A DNA stretch of 64,000 bases from Styela clava (GCF_964204865.1 NC_135251.1:22320001-22384000), one strand, 5' to 3'; shown: positions 41,455-54,998, counted from the stretch's first letter. Made by a program: numbers and translations. The notes: a model not told the origin generated them from the sequence alone.

Positions 41455-41743
41455 GTTTAGTTTTCTTCTTTTACACACTTTCTAAAGTTTTATTGTCTGA
41501 AACTTGACCAAAACCATCGCAACCCGCGCTTCGCAACGTTTGATTTACAACTTTCAGAGAAATTACTGCAGAGCTTAAAATTAACAAAATTTGTTTTCAC
41601 TATTATGATGTCACACTTTACTCAAGTGACCGTGGCACGTGGTACACAGCTGATCTGATTCTGTGTGATCTCACTTCCCCAGCTGAATTACTGGCCCATC
41701 GGCAGCTCCTTTGGATATTTTGATTTGAAATATTGGTGCAGAG
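41455..41743. promoter_or_regulatory. Bidirectional promoter, RNF113A (-) and SDAD1 (+)
   Basis: 289 bp separate the two start codons. It contains a canonical E-box CACGTG (41636-41641) and a CRE-like TGATGTCA (41608-41615). No TATA box seen. The presence of divergent genes is observed; co-regulation is inference. Confidence 0.6.
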
Positions 41744-44700
41744 ATGGGGAGAACAAATCAACTTCCATATAATTTACCGCAGCTTCAAAATTTAATCAAA
41801 AGAGATCCGGTTTCTTATCAAGATGAGGTGAGAGTACTTTAATAAATAAATTATCGTATCTACAAGACGGCCTAAGCTTCGCCCGTGAATTTTATTTCAT
41901 CGTTTTAAGGTATGCTGTTTATGAATTTATTCTTTTCAGTATGATTGTGTTGATCCATGTCATGTGTTTTTTCACTTGTGTGGTTGAATTGGCACAAATG
42001 TTACAGCGTTTGCTATAAACATTTCTCTAGTTTTTCCCATTCTCCCGATCTTCCTGTCGTCATTGTCTGTGTATTTTATTTTTGTTTATTCATGTTCTGT
42101 GATGTAGACGAAAGATCAAAATGAAGTTGTACTGTATCTACAATGTCTATTCCGCACATCATGACATTAATACCTTCTGTATTTATCGCAAAATAATGTA
42201 TTAATGGGCAGATTTGGGTACTGTGGTGTTACAATGCTGGATAATTTTAAGCTGATCTGATTAAATTTGTTGTGATATACCATCAGGATATACATATCTA
42301 GTCAAATATTTGTATTATATTTATGTTAACAGTTCGAGCAACAGTATCGGAGATATCAATCCAATATGAAATTGTTTCTTCTTCAACCAAATGAAGAATC
42401 GAAAGATCTATCGGAACTCATAACATTTATCGGCCAGGTCAGCAGGTTGTTTTTGCATGTTCTTGTTTATCATTTATGTGTATATTGCATATCGATAAAT
42501 CTTGTATTCACTAGCTTGTTGTAGCGATAATTCGACATAGGCTGTGATGATGTCAAATTAAATATTATCAATACAAGAATAAATCCAAATTTTGATTTCG
42601 AAATGACCATTATTTTAACTCAAAATGGAAGTTTCTGGTGTCGGTGTGAATCATATCTATCAATTTTACTGTTATTTATGAAATTTTCAGAATCGATGTG
42701 CAGTGACTTTTACTCAAAAGTTTAAAATTTGCTGAAACTTTGACTTGACTTGAGATCAGATGACCCGTGTGACCTGACTTGATTTGAAACTTGGGGACTA
42801 GGGACTTGCACCCAACAGATTTAATTTATCTTAGAAAGAATTATGACTTGTAATTCTAATTTTCAAATATACATCCTCAGTCATCACCATCCTGGAGTTG
42901 CTTTTTTGGTAAAGCAGTAGTAATCCAGTCTCAATTCTATCATTATCTGATGTGCTGGCATGTTGAGGTTTTTATATACTAATGTTAAATTGTTATTTTT
43001 TATATTTAGGTAGCTCATTGCTATCGAGAGTTGGTAAAAGATTTTCCCAACCAATTACAAGAAATTCTTCAGAAACATGCACTCTCGATAAACCATGAAA
43101 TGAGACTGGTCAGTATATTTTTAATGTTGATTATCAAAATGTAAAATTAAATACGCTTGCTATTCGATAAAATTAATTTTGTTTAAATATTTCAGAATTT
43201 CTGCAAAAGTTTGATGCTTCTTCGAAACAAGGATCTTATAACACCACATTCTTTGTTTGAATTATTTTTTGAGTTATTGAGATGCCCTGACAAACTTCTT
43301 CGTAAGGTATATGTGGATTTCATATTACAGTAGTTACTTGGAAATACTTGACAAGGTCCGAATAGCTATGGTTAAATTATTTTTAAGTTTTCCCTCATTC
43401 CCTTGTACATTCTGTATTATCAGGCACTAGTAGTCAAGGAATTGCTCAAGTTTAAAATATTCTGATTCAGCTTAGCTATACAAACTATTTTCTGTGTTGC
43501 AAACGGACATCCAAAAATTTCATTCATATTTATATTTACAGTCTTACATTCAATTCTGGATTGGGTTATTATAACTCTTATCTGAACAAGGCTCTAGATA
43601 AGCTACTTTTATGAGAAGATCTAGCTATTACATTCCACAAAGACTGGATTCGGCAATCTGCATACGGAATTTATCATAGAACAGTAGACTTTGGTTGAAG
43701 AATTTGTTAATTTACATTAAGTTACTTCTTTGTATATTTTATTAATTTCAGACGCTGTATAATTTCATAGTTCAAGATATCAAGAATTTAAATCATAAGC
43801 ATAAGAATAATAAGTTAAATAAGGTAAGTTGAATTCACTTAAAATTTCATGTCAGTTTGAATGGCGTGTTCAACTACAAACTATAGATCTGACATGGGCA
43901 ACTCACGGACCTCGGGCCAAATCCGGCCCGTTGGGTAATTCAATCCAGCCCTGCTGATGCTGCCACAACCAAACTAATGAGGAATTTGTTGAGATTGCGA
44001 TTGGATTTGGTTTTGGCACGAGGCTTATTGTCTTCCACCTTTGCTTTTGTACACTGTAAATATTGTTGTAACTTTTCATGTCACACTTGATGGCCTGCCA
44101 GTCTAGGTGGGCATCCACACCCTTATCAAAAGCTTTTAGTTCGAATAACTTATATAGCCCACTGTAATTATTCTTATATTATATCTGAATAGGTCTGAGC
44201 TCATGATTTATAATGTCTGTAGCAATTTTTTTCACCCGAAAGAAAAAAAAATGAGTAGAATGACTTGTATATTAAAAATTGTTTCTATGTAGAGTTCGAA
44301 TCCCGCTTCAGTAGACCTCAACCTCTTTTGTTTATGTTTTCCTAGGCGCTACAAAATTTCATGTACACAATGTTATCAGACAGTAATGCAATTGCGGCAA
44401 AAATGTCGCTTGATGTTATGACAGAATTATACCACAGACAAATATGGAATGATACAAAAACAGTGAATGTGATTAGCACAGCATGCTTTTCAAAGATTAC
44501 AAAGGTTTTTTTATTTGATGATATATTAATTTAACATTATTTAGCGGTGTAAAACATAGTTTTGCTATATTCGAATATCGTTTAAAAAATAATGTTTAAT
44601 CAAACACCTGTTAGTTGGCCCATCAACTTGGCTTTATTGCATTGGCATCATATGCTATAGGTTCCTATTCAGTTTGCAATATTTATCAAAATACCCCCTT

Positions 44701-47700
44701 TCTCACCCAGAGTATGAAACAAATCAGATTTGTAAAATATTTTGTGTTTTCTCAAACTTAATTTGGTATATATATTTCTCATAAAGAAAAGTGTGAAAGT
44801 CAAATAAACTTTATATACCTGTATTACGCTATAACAGTATTTTCCCCGTTACATAGGTAGGTGTGTATGAGAAAATTATATTAATTTTTGATCTAAATGT
44901 TCCTGCTGTTTTTAATGTACAATCCAGGTTTCATCATGCGCTCTTCGATTTTTTCTTGGGCAAGATGAAATGAAGAGTAGAGTCGAAGATGATTCAGATT
45001 CAGATAATGGCGAAGTAACAGCTAGAGATGTTCTTATAAGGTTGGTGTGTTTATAATTGGTTCAAATCTACTTAACGTAATAGTTAATCTAGGAGTATTA
45101 ACAATATTGTTATTTTTGCACCATATTTTTTAAATATGACAAAGCTATTCATTTTATGTCCATGTCAAACTCAATCGCACCATTTCACCAAAAAATACAA
45201 GATTGTATTGTAATAGCTGAATTCCTAAGGGTCTATATCAAGGGTGGGCAACTCTAGTCGGCGAGTCAGATGTGGGAGAATGAAGTCCTCGGTGGGCCGG
45301 ATCATTACAAAAAATACTTTGGTATCCGATCTTTGTTAAATGCTCTGCTCAATCTATGTTAAATGTTTTGCTCGACACTCTCTGTCAACTTTACGTTTTC
45401 TTGATATATATATTCCATGTTTAATAAATCTTAATATAAAATCTAATTTCTAAAATCTATTTATATTTAGAATCTAAATATAACTGATAACAGTAGTGGG
45501 GAATGTTTACAACGCTCTCTGCTTTGACCTTTTAACAAGTGTGCTAACTTAATTGTTTGTTCACTAGGACAATTGTTTATTTCACCAGCTCGCACTAACA
45601 GTGAGGTGAGAGTAGAGCGATCGGTAACTTTCAAGAATGATGCGTCGGACCACATTACAGAGTGTGGTTGATACAGTCAGCAGGCCGGTCAAAATCTCGT
45701 TGCGGCCGTATGTTGCCCACCCCTGGTCTACATATAGGCTATATATATGAATGGTTATGCTTGAAAAAATATCAATAAAAAAAATAATTTTGCAATCATT
45801 TTCGCGATTTTTTATACACTAAACTAATTACAAGTAGAGTAATTGCAACTGATTACAGCTGGGTTTTTGCCTGTAATTGTACAAAAACTTCAGGCAAATT
45901 TGTTAAACATCAGGTTACATTGGTTAAATTTATTTTTGTATATGATTGCAGGCTTGCAGCATTATTATGTATTAATAATCATTATTTATAAACAAAATTA
46001 GAATTTGATGGTATGCGAAAAAAATCCATCGACAATCGTAAATACAATTTTTTCTGTAAAATATGACTTTTTTCAAAGAAATTAGGAAATGCTAAGAATA
46101 TCAGTGAAACTTTCATTTATTTGTTTGCAATTTGCATTACATGATTATTCAATTGCATGATATCATTCAGGTTTGGTGTAAATAAGAAATCAACAAGAGC
46201 TAAAAAGAAAAGAGATAAGGCGTTGAAAACATTGGGTAAACATAAGAAGAAATTGAAAAAACAAGCAACTGATTTTTCTGCAGTTCATCTTCTGCATGAT
46301 CCTCAAGGTATATATACATTCTTAGTTCAAATTAACACGAAGATAGAGTAGTAGCTGAAATTGTAGAATAATTATTACTTTATTATCTCTTACACAAAAT
46401 GGTTTGTTTTATACTCATTGTCTTGAATTGAACGTTTACGTTATGCAAATTTTTAGTTTTAAGCTAATTCAAAGTTTCCGCTGGCAAGTAGACCGAATGG
46501 TCATTTTGTGGATATCCTGTCCATTCTGTGCAAAGGCATAAATATATACAAATATTTCGTAAGCTGTCTTGCATTCATTTCATTGTGCTTTTCCTAATTG
46601 ACAAATAAAAAACGATTTGATTGATTGAATATCCTGCCTTTTATAGAAGATCTATTGCTTAGTTCTCAAGGATTCTGAATTTTCTTACTTGATGTAGCTA
46701 TAAAAATATGTATAATGCACATTCATATATCTGGACTGATAAATGGAAGAGAGAATGTGGTTTGCCATAGCATAGGTTAAAGCCGTCTTGTAAACTTTCC
46801 TCTCATCCCAAGGATAAATATGGAAATTTTTTTTCTCCTCCATCTATTGGTCACAATCCCCGAAAAATTCTCGTTATCTAATATAAAAGATAAAATATCT
46901 TAATACCAACTAGAATCAAATTATTATACAGCTAAACCAAAATTGGCCATACAAATCTCCATTGAAATTAATTTTAACTTCTACATATTTGTAACTGCAT
47001 TTTACAGGTTTTTCCGAACGTTTGTACAAAGTCCTGGAAAAGTCTACTGAAAGATTTGAACATAAACTAATGTTGATGACGGTGATCTCTAGAATTATCG
47101 GAATTCATGAATTGTTTCTGTTTAATTTTTATCCTTTTCTACAAAGGTTTTTGCAACCACATCAAAGAGGTTAGTTCTTATTTTTTTTCCTTTTTTATCT
47201 TATATTAATTTATTTGGGTTCAGATGTCAAAATAATTTTCTTAGAAGTGATTGAGAAATTCATGGGCTTTGTTTTTGGGCCCCTCATTATTTAGCCCATT
47301 ATTGCCAGGTGTTTGAATTCATTAGTTGATGAAGGATTATAAAATTTTGTTTATCGCGGGTATAAGGTAATTTTTTAATTAGTTTTCTGCTTATTTCAGA
47401 GGTTACAAAAATGTTGTTATGCGGAGCACAAGCTAGTCACTCCCTTGTTCCACCTGAAATTTTACATCCACTACTTATGACTATTGTTAATAATTTTGTT
47501 ACTGAACGAAACTCAAGCGAAGTTATTGCTGTTGGGTAAGTATTATTTTTTATATAAATTAAGTATTGTTTGAGATATTTTAAAAATTTAGCACAGTGGA
47601 CATGACCAAATCATTAAATTCCATTTCAAAGTATCGCAAACTTTTTTTTGTATAACAGCAAACCTACTGTTGAAAAAGGCATTTATGTCAATGTAAATAA

Positions 47701-50700
47701 GCATAAAATACTCGCAATTTTCTGACGATCTTGTATTTAAATTTGTGTATTGATCTTTCAAGATTGAATGCTGTCCGAGAGATATGTTCACGTTGCCCGC
47801 TTGCCATGAATGAAAGTTTATTACAAGACCTTGTACAATATAAAACATACAGAAATAAAGCTGTCATGATGGCAGCAAGATCCATTCTACAATTATATAG
47901 AACTTTAAATCCAACCATGCTGCATAAGAGGGACCGGGTAAAGTTCTTTGCTTGTTATTTATTTAATTTATGTTTGTGTCAATTATTCAATTTCAATATA
48001 TTGACTTGTTTCCTGCATGTGTCTGATAGAATAGGAATTATATTTACCCCGGAGGAGAGCAAAGACACTATATATGGAGGAGAGTAAGATTAATATTATT
48101 TCCTAATACACACATATATAGTGTTCAGCAATCCTCTCTTACATAATTATCCAACACAAATCCTGCAAACACAATTGGGGTAATCGAAGGTGCCATAGTA
48201 GGAGCCAAGCTCTTCCATATATTTCAAGTTATGATACAGTTTATTTTATTTTTTTTTATCTATTATTAATATTACAATTGTAGGGTAGGCCAACTGAAGC
48301 CAGTAAAGATAGGCAAGTAGTTGAATATGGACAAGTTATTGCAACAGATTATGTTCCTGGTGCCGAGATTTTACCAGAGGAAGTTGAGAAAGATGAAGAA
48401 GATAATGGTTTGTTGTGGTATACATGTTTTGAAACAGACATTAGTCTGCGTCTGACTGTACATTTATGTGAAATGTATAAAGCTTGGAAGATGCATGTTT
48501 GCTCTGTAATATTATTGTATGTATCATATTACATTGCCAATAATTTCAATTCATTTCAGTTACTATAGTATATCTAGGAAAGTTAAGAATAGAACGAATT
48601 AATTCTTTGTCTATTTAAATTAGTAAAAAATACTGATTAAGATTTTAAAAATTAGTATGTTAAGTCATTTGGGCCGAATAATTTTTGAAAACGAGACAGC
48701 GGTTTGCCACTTATTTTTGTATGTACCAGTATATCAAAATAGTAATCGAATCTGTTCCGACATGGGTTACTGTAAATGCTTTTCGATCATTTCAGATGGT
48801 TGGGAATCTTGTTCTGATGAAGATAATGACAGTGATGGAAGTTGGCAGGATGTCGTGCATTCTGATGATGAGGTAGGTTAATGTGAACTCTGATATTTAA
48901 TATACCTAAGCTTCCTTACTGCGAATTCTTAATTGCTATTCTCTTTTTTTATCTCTTTTTTTTTTTGATGCGAAGTGGACATATGGATCATTTTACTTTT
49001 TGTTATTATTAGGGTGATTGTTGTTGTTGCTTTTCCTCTACCAATGCGCCAATTAATTTCAATTTACAACTTTAAGATTTTCAACTTGGGACAAGATTTT
49101 CCAAGTTGGTCATCTGGGACTCAATATTTCACCAAAAGTTACATTTTGGTTCATGGGAACACTTTTTATCACCTATAGTAGAAGTGACCAACACGTTGAT
49201 CACGATCGGCCGAGCTCGATCACTACGCTTAGAGTAGTCAATCGCATCTGATGTTGAGTGAATTTAATGATAAAGCCCAAAAAATTGCTCAAACCAGTTT
49301 TATGCAGCGTCTGTTGTATGTTTTAAAACAGGATGAATACAGTATCATACTTGCGCAAAATATGATATACAGTGATACATACAGTATTTGGGTCTGGAAA
49401 GTCCGATAGAGAATATTATTTATGTAACAAATGCAAGTTTCGACTTTGCCAAGGTCTAAAATGAACTTGTCGAATATCGTGTGCCTTGACCGACGAATGA
49501 CCCTCCAAGTGTAGTGTGATAAATTTTATTCACAACGGTAGCAGTGGCATCAGATTGCCTAATTTTGTCTAATTTCAAACGAGCAAAGAATCGGGCTCAA
49601 GAGGAAATTGTAAATTAGATACTAAAGTTTGAGCAGTAATGTAACATTTATGGTTTGAGAATAATTATTTTCCACTGTCTATTTTCCCACAGGGCCAAGC
49701 ATATTGGCAGCGGTTCAGTTTTTTATATGTGTGTGTGCAGTTATCTGCATATTCAGTACTCATTTGTTTTTGTGTACGACCTTATTGCAGATCGTGAGCT
49801 ATTTTGAAGATTTGGGCCACCCCTGAACATTTTAATTTGGTACAGATGCGCAGCCATACTTTTCTTATTAATTTGAGTACTGCTCTCTTGTTTATCATGG
49901 CGTGGAAATAACGAGTGTTCACTTTTAACTTTCAGACTGAAATGGAAGAAGTTGCAGATATGCCGAAAGAAGAACAAATAAGCAAAGCGCAAGCTGTTAG
50001 TCAGATGAGACTTCTCACACAGGAGGATTTCATGAAGATGAAAGCTCATCAAGTTATGAAAGAAATTGAACCTTCCTCTTCAAAGAAAAAAGCGAATAAG
50101 CGAAAATTAAACGTCAGCATAGCAGAGAATGATGAGGAAACAATGGGAGGGTGAGTGCACTATGACTTCATTCTAAATTAATGACATTTCCTGGCACTAT
50201 AATCCAATTTCATGAAATTTAAAATCCAAAGGCTGTTCATTTAGTTCTGAGGCTTTTATTTATATATCCGCATTTATTTATTCACTTGTAGCATCTTGGC
50301 CACGGAATAACAGTATTTGGATATATTAATTGCACTGGTAATATTTTGACGTTGAAAAATGTCATTGATTTTGGAATAACAATTAAATGACTGTAACGAG
50401 GCTCAGTGGTGCAATCTGTTGACTAGATCTAAGAATACTACTACTGATTAACCATGTGATGTGGTCTAGCATCCTATTCAATACGGATGTATGTGTGAAA
50501 GAAGATTACTGCAAACATCGTTGCCATGGTGATGTTCACTGCAAATTAATTTGATTGAGTTTGTACATAACAGAGTTTTGACTACGATATAGATTGTTGA
50601 AAAGAGCTATCTCTGTGATTAATTTTCAGCATTGTTTAGTGGTGTGTTTAATCAGGTTACTATTTCAAATAAAGTCATTGTTGAAAAATAAATTGCCTTT

Positions 50701-51429
50701 CTTTTTAGAGAGCTTGTTGCACTTGGATCAATTGAAAGAGTCCATGCTAAACGAGCTCACAATAAAGAAAGCAGACTTGCTACTGTATTACAAGGAAGGG
50801 AAGGTCGAGAGAAGTATGGAAGAAGAAAACAAAAGATGGATCCGTATGCTTCAACAACGAATAAGGTTTGTTGAAATTTTCATTGTATATTCTGAGAGGG
50901 ATAGAGAAACAATGACTCAAGCTTATAGATAGGGTTAATGGGAGATACTGTGTGTGAGGTTGGGTGAAATATGTTATGTCAAATGAGCTGGCTAAACTAA
51001 TAATAGACTTGAACAAGTGGCTGGGGTTCACCCATATGATCAAAACCCCCACCATACTTGGGGTAAATATGAAATGGGTTTTGAAATGATAAACAAATTG
51101 GACTCTGTAAGATAAGTGTTTAATCCTACTCATTCTTTAATATACTGTCACACAAAGTTGTGGTGTCTATTTTAGCATACATGAATCGCATCATGTTTTT
51201 TTATAATACTGGTTGAATTCATATCAGTTCAGCTGATATTTCTCTGTTAATTTTGAACTGAATGTTAAATAAGGACTTTCTTTTGAAAACATTTCAGCAA
51301 AAAAGAAAAAATAAGCCATATATGATGGTTCGGAACAAAGTGAAAAAGAAGGCATCGGGGCGATCATTCAGAGAAAAGCAGATTGCTTTACGGAATTCAT
51401 TGTTGAAAAGGGCCAAACGAGTTAAATGA
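41744..51429 (+). CDS. SDAD1: SDA1 homolog (SDAD1), ribosome biogenesis, 16 exons
   Basis: Nucleolar protein needed for 60S subunit assembly and export. Exons: 41744-41827, 42333-42437, 43010-43108, 43196-43306, 43752-43823, 44346-44504, 44928-45040, 46171-46307, 47008-47169, 47400-47535, 47763-47937, 48284-48407, 48796-48872, 49936-50150, 50709-50865, 51298-51429; phases agree, 685 residues (human 687). Landmarks: [16 protein letters not shown] at the N-terminus, [60 protein letters not shown], a Lys-rich block after exon 7, [49 protein letters not shown], an acidic [18 protein letters not shown], and the basic end [24 protein letters not shown] signals follow within 30 bp of the stop. Introns 5, 7, 9, 11 and 13 carry repeats. 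Confidence 0.96.
43889..44125. mobile_element. hAT-like MITE, same family as 37823-38102 (SDAD1 intron 5)
   Basis: Starts CTGACATGGGCAACTC; the interior is the inverse of 37823-38102 ('gttgagattgcgattggatt', 'ttttggcacgaggc'). The right end is deleted internally, so the boundary is approximate. Confidence 0.7.
45239..45725. mobile_element. hAT-like MITE, 487 bp (SDAD1 intron 7)
   Basis: Termini CAAGGGTGGGCAAC and GTTGCCCACCCCTG are inverse with one mismatch. Flanking 8-mers GTCTATAT (45231-45238) and GTCTACAT (45726-45733) match at seven of eight, the hAT signature. Confidence 0.87.
46735..46835 (+). mobile_element. SINE 3' fragment (SDAD1 intron 8)
   Basis: 'gtggtttgccatagcatagg', 'aaagccgtcttgtaaacttt' and 'aaggataaatatggaaat' follow the SINE's 3' third on the plus strand. 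Confidence 0.65.
48035..48215 (-). mobile_element. SINE remnant (SDAD1 intron 11)
   Basis: 'tttaccccggaggag' and 'cagcaatcctctcttacata' with 'aattatccaacacaaatcct' match scattered parts of the SINE in the same orientation as 18806-19159; the middle is lost. Confidence 0.5.
49179..49825. mobile_element. Possible hAT-like element (SDAD1 intron 13)
   Basis: The right end GGGCCACCCCTG is a typical hAT terminus; the left end TAGAAGTGACCAACACG is a degraded inverse, followed by 'gatcacgatcggccgagctc', a block often seen next to such termini. No duplication is readable. Confidence 0.4.
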
Positions 51430-52790
51430 ATATGTAGATAATAAAGAAATAAATAAAAATTTATTCTTGGTGTTTATAGTATTTGAGCAGTGGAACAATT
51501 TGCTGCAGTCTGGTAGGTAGTTTGGTAACTGACCATCAGGCCTGCAATTTTTAACAGCAATTGTTGATTTGAGCCGTCTGTGGAATTATGTCATTGTTAG
51601 AATATTACATTGTTTTTTTGTCATCTCTGTCTCTGTGCAACAAGTGAGCAGTTGACTGGAGGCTATCCACAAATAAATATCAAAATTGCACCCTTTGCTC
51701 TTGTTGAGTTGACGGAGGCTACATTGTTAATTGCAGATTTGGTTTAAGGTTTACTCGCTGTAATTCCAGATCCGTTCGCTGATAGCTTTTCTAATTTGGA
51801 CGGTTCTAACGAAATGACTAAAGAGTGATTTCAAATGCCATCGTCATAAATGTGATAAGTGAACCTGTACTTATATCCATTCTCTGCCACCCTAACACAG
51901 AATATTTGCAAATCAGTTTCCGCATGTGTCTCCACTGATTCTAACAAAAAAAGGGACACGTAACACCATAAAAACCATTTAATTAAACTACAGTGTAAGA
52001 GAAAATACATTGAACTACAGTGGCTAATGTGTAATAACATGGGCAATGACTATACTAAATATATTAGCACCATACAAAACAAATTATATATACATATCCC
52101 AGTCAGAAATAAATTTATGCCAAGAAATGGCAACGTCACTTTACACCGTTGGCACATGCTCGGTTTTATTCTGATTAGGATAATTGCACAAGGCGGAAGA
52201 ACTAAATATATGATATTTGTTGTTGGATAAAACTATTATAAAATATAATATTTATGAATACAAAAAAAATTACTTTGGTTTATAAAGATAACAATTCAAT
52301 TATAAAATTATTCCTGGACTTTTCGTCTACTGTTTTAAATATAAAAATTGTGAAATATTGCAGAATCTGATAAAATATGTCACATTCCATTAATCTTGAA
52401 AACTAGATTGGCTGAAAACATCATCACTGACTAAGTTATACTGAAGGAGAGGCACTCTGCTGCAAAATTGGTTTTGGTGCCAGCTATACCAGTGTTGTCT
52501 ATCATTGAATCATAGAATGAAATCTGTTCCGCAGAAAGATTTAATAATTGGGTTGCAACTAAAATTGTAATAGGTACTATGGTATGACTTTCTTCGCTTT
52601 AAATGTACTTAAGAATATTTTGATGTGATACACTTGCACAAAATATTATGTCTCCTTGTGAAATGATCTTCACAGTTCTTGACAAGGTAGAATTAGATGG
52701 CTGAAGAAAGTTTGGTGAAATTTCCACCATTGATGTTCATATTCTTTGATAATTTTTGTTCGGACCAGAGGGCGTTGATATATACAATTG
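51430..52790. other. Spacer between SDAD1 and the next element
   Basis: SDAD1 3' UTR with AATAAA-type signals near 51438-51455, then no gene or repeat I recognise. Confidence 0.55.
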
Positions 52791-53026
52791 GGTGCTCCCG
52801 AAGTATGCGAACCAAGATGGCGGACATCGGAACGTAACATGGGTAACAGGTTAGGGTTAGGCGATAATTTTTTTCCAATTTTCCTTATTTTAGTTCTATT
52901 ATTAGTTCGAAGACTAGCCAAGAGCCTCCCGTAGTATTTATACCTAAAAATATGGGCTAACCCTAACCTAGTACACATATTACATTCCAATGTCCGCCAT
53001 CTTGGTTCGCATACTTCGGGAGCCCC
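52791..53026. mobile_element. MITE with long terminal inverted repeats and perfect 8-bp duplication
   Basis: 236 bp. Inverse arms of about 75 bp starting GGTGCTCCCGAAGTATGCGA (left) and GGGGCTCCCGAAGTATGCGA (right, inverted) with few mismatches. The flanking 8-mer TACAATTG (52783-52790 and 53027-53034) is identical on both sides. This is the reference copy for the fragments at 21558 and 23615. An 8-bp duplication fits hAT-class transposition. Confidence 0.92.
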
Positions 53027-53150
53027 TACAATTGTCTTTTTTGTCCATTTATCAGTGATAACAAAATGCTTCTGGTTTTGTTCTGATAAAATCTTCAATG
53101 ACTTTACTGAGACAATGTTAGGTCTTCATTCCTGTAGTAATAGGGAAATG

Positions 53151-53696
53151 TTAAAAGTCGAATGCCGAGTCTGAGTTGTTCTCATCAAATCCTGAATCTG
53201 ATTTGAATCGTGTAATATCATGGATTTGTTCTGAACATGGCGTGATTCGACATTGCAAAGATGATTGAGAAGCAAAATTGCTTTCAGGTATTCTTTGCGA
53301 ACTTCCACTGTACTGAGGCATTGATTTACTCACATATGAGTAGGATGGTTCTCCTTTAGTAGAAGAATAACCATATTTATCTGGTGTAAAAGTCGATGAT
53401 TTCATAGTGGTTGCATTTCCCTGTGGAACTGTTGCTCCAAATCCTTTATGTCTTGAATAAACAGAGTTATGGGATTTATAGGAATCAGTATTAGGTTTTG
53501 CAGTTTCTATAGAAACATTTTTTCTAATGCTCCACGCGTTGTCCAATCCAATGTTTGAAGGTGCATTGTTTTGAAACTGATCTCTCGCAAATTCTGTGGA
53601 CCACTGCTCCGGTAATGATGTCTTTTTCTTGGGCGATTTATACTGAAAACGTTTGACTGAGGTCGTTTTATCCTTTATTTCGTTTCCACTTTTCAT
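53151..53696 (-). CDS. Uncharacterised 181-residue protein
   Basis: One open exon from ATG 53696 to a stop at 53151. I do not recognise the family. The N-terminal third is basic (VKRFQYKSPKKKTSLPEQW). The middle is Ser/Asn/Tyr-rich and looks disordered. The C-terminus is acidic with two similar blocks (DSGFDE and DSAFDF). No signal peptide, membrane segment or zinc ligands. The lack of stops over 546 bp in AT-rich DNA and the patterned composition favour a real gene; more exons may exist upstream. It is convergent with SDAD1, with the 52791 MITE in its presumed 3' UTR. Confidence 0.5.
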   Translation of the reverse strand: MKSGNEIKDKTTSVKRFQYKSPKKKTSLPEQWSTEFARDQFQNNAPSNIGLDNAWSIRKNVSIETAKPNTDSYKSHNSVYSRHKGFGATVPQGNATTMKSSTFTPDKYGYSSTKGEPSYSYVSKSMPQYSGSSQRIPESNFASQSSLQCRITPCSEQIHDITRFKSDSGFDENNSDSAFDF

Positions 53697-54599
53697 TTAA
53701 ACTACTCAATAATATAACTTACCTAAAAATCGGCAAACATGGCCTATATCTGAACCCAAATAACATAAAAATCGGGACTTAATCTGAAAATGGTAAGAAT
53801 TTGTTGTTTACCTGTTACCAAAGTTTTAACCCTCCAGCGACACCAAGCGTTGTCGATCAGTCACAAAGCGTGACCGGTGAACATATATAATATGTATCGA
53901 AATGGGTTTAAAATACCGACTAAGTATGGAATAAAACTTTCACAAATTTAAACAAAAAAGAAATGCTCAAACGATGGTAGCTGGCAAAGCCGAGCACCAG
54001 GTTCGGAAACAAGACGAATGACAAACTTGGTGGAGTCGGTCACACTTGACTGAATAAAATAAGTGTTCACATGAATTAAAATAATATATAGAAACTTTCT
54101 GTAAAAAATCGAATCTTATGGCACTGAAAGTAAGTTGAAAATAAAAAATAAAAGCGATTGAACTGAAAATCCTAAAATTTTTAAATTGATTGGCCCGATA
54201 TTTATGCCGAAAAGCTAATTTTCAAAGCCGCCCTAACAATTCAATAATTTATTAAAACGATCTTTATGGTCATTTCGTGTCCAATATACAGGAATATAGT
54301 ATTCATATCTATTTCGGGAATTAAACTAATCTTGTTTTCAACACGACTGCTATTGCCATCAACATTTATGGCATTACAGTTGTTTCCAGAAAGGCTATTT
54401 ATTGTATATATCACAGCCAATAATCTAAAATAAGCAATTTGAGGTTCTGAAAGAAGAGGTAAACAATTGGCTCTAATCTTTTACGTTCATTTTAAACTTC
54501 GTGTTTATTTTTTAATATAATGTATCTGTGTGAGGAGTTTAGTATGATATTTCATTCCAACGTGGTAGTAGCATAAGCCCATGTTACATTGAGCTGATA
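53697..54599. other. Upstream region of the 53151-53696 ORF
   Basis: No gene recognised. A minus-strand open stretch near 54055-53965 could be an exon but has no family features. Confidence 0.35.
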
Positions 54600-54985
54600 T
54601 TGAAAAAGTTTGGAAGGGTGAATTCAAAATTTCGTGGACCTCAGACGCCAATTTAATTCCGTTAGCACAAGGTTAAAAAAAGGCTGCCTTCAACTTCAAA
54701 GTATGGCGCGCTTTTTGCGTGCGCGTCATCAGCATCGTCTTAACTAAGGCAGTTTCTTTCGATATGTGTGACTTTTACAGCAAATTTAACTGATAAAGTG
54801 CCTCGGCTTGTGCGTGCCGTTACGGATCATATATGTACTTCTTAAAATAATAATAAAACATACCGGTATGTATTATACTAATACTGGAGCATTGTACCAG
54901 ATTTAATCATCACCATCTCACAACATATATATTTAACAAACTTGAAATTCAGAAGATAGCCATACAATATTCATTTTTTAAGGTG
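54600..54985 (-). repeat. Dispersed repeat, copy 2
   Basis: Inverse of 2113-2480 over nearly the whole length, with small insertions (for example the 'cataccggtatg' palindrome near 54861). See copy 1 for shared blocks. Confidence 0.75.
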
Positions 54986-54998
54986 ACCGTACATTTGA

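Noticed and set aside
44285..44330. B-box-like 'gttcgaatccc' as a possible tRNA gene
   Set aside because: No A box or foldable cloverleaf around it; at most a SINE scrap.
53965..54055. Minus-strand open stretch as an upstream exon of the 53151 ORF
   Set aside because: Reads open for about 30 codons but has no clear donor or family match.
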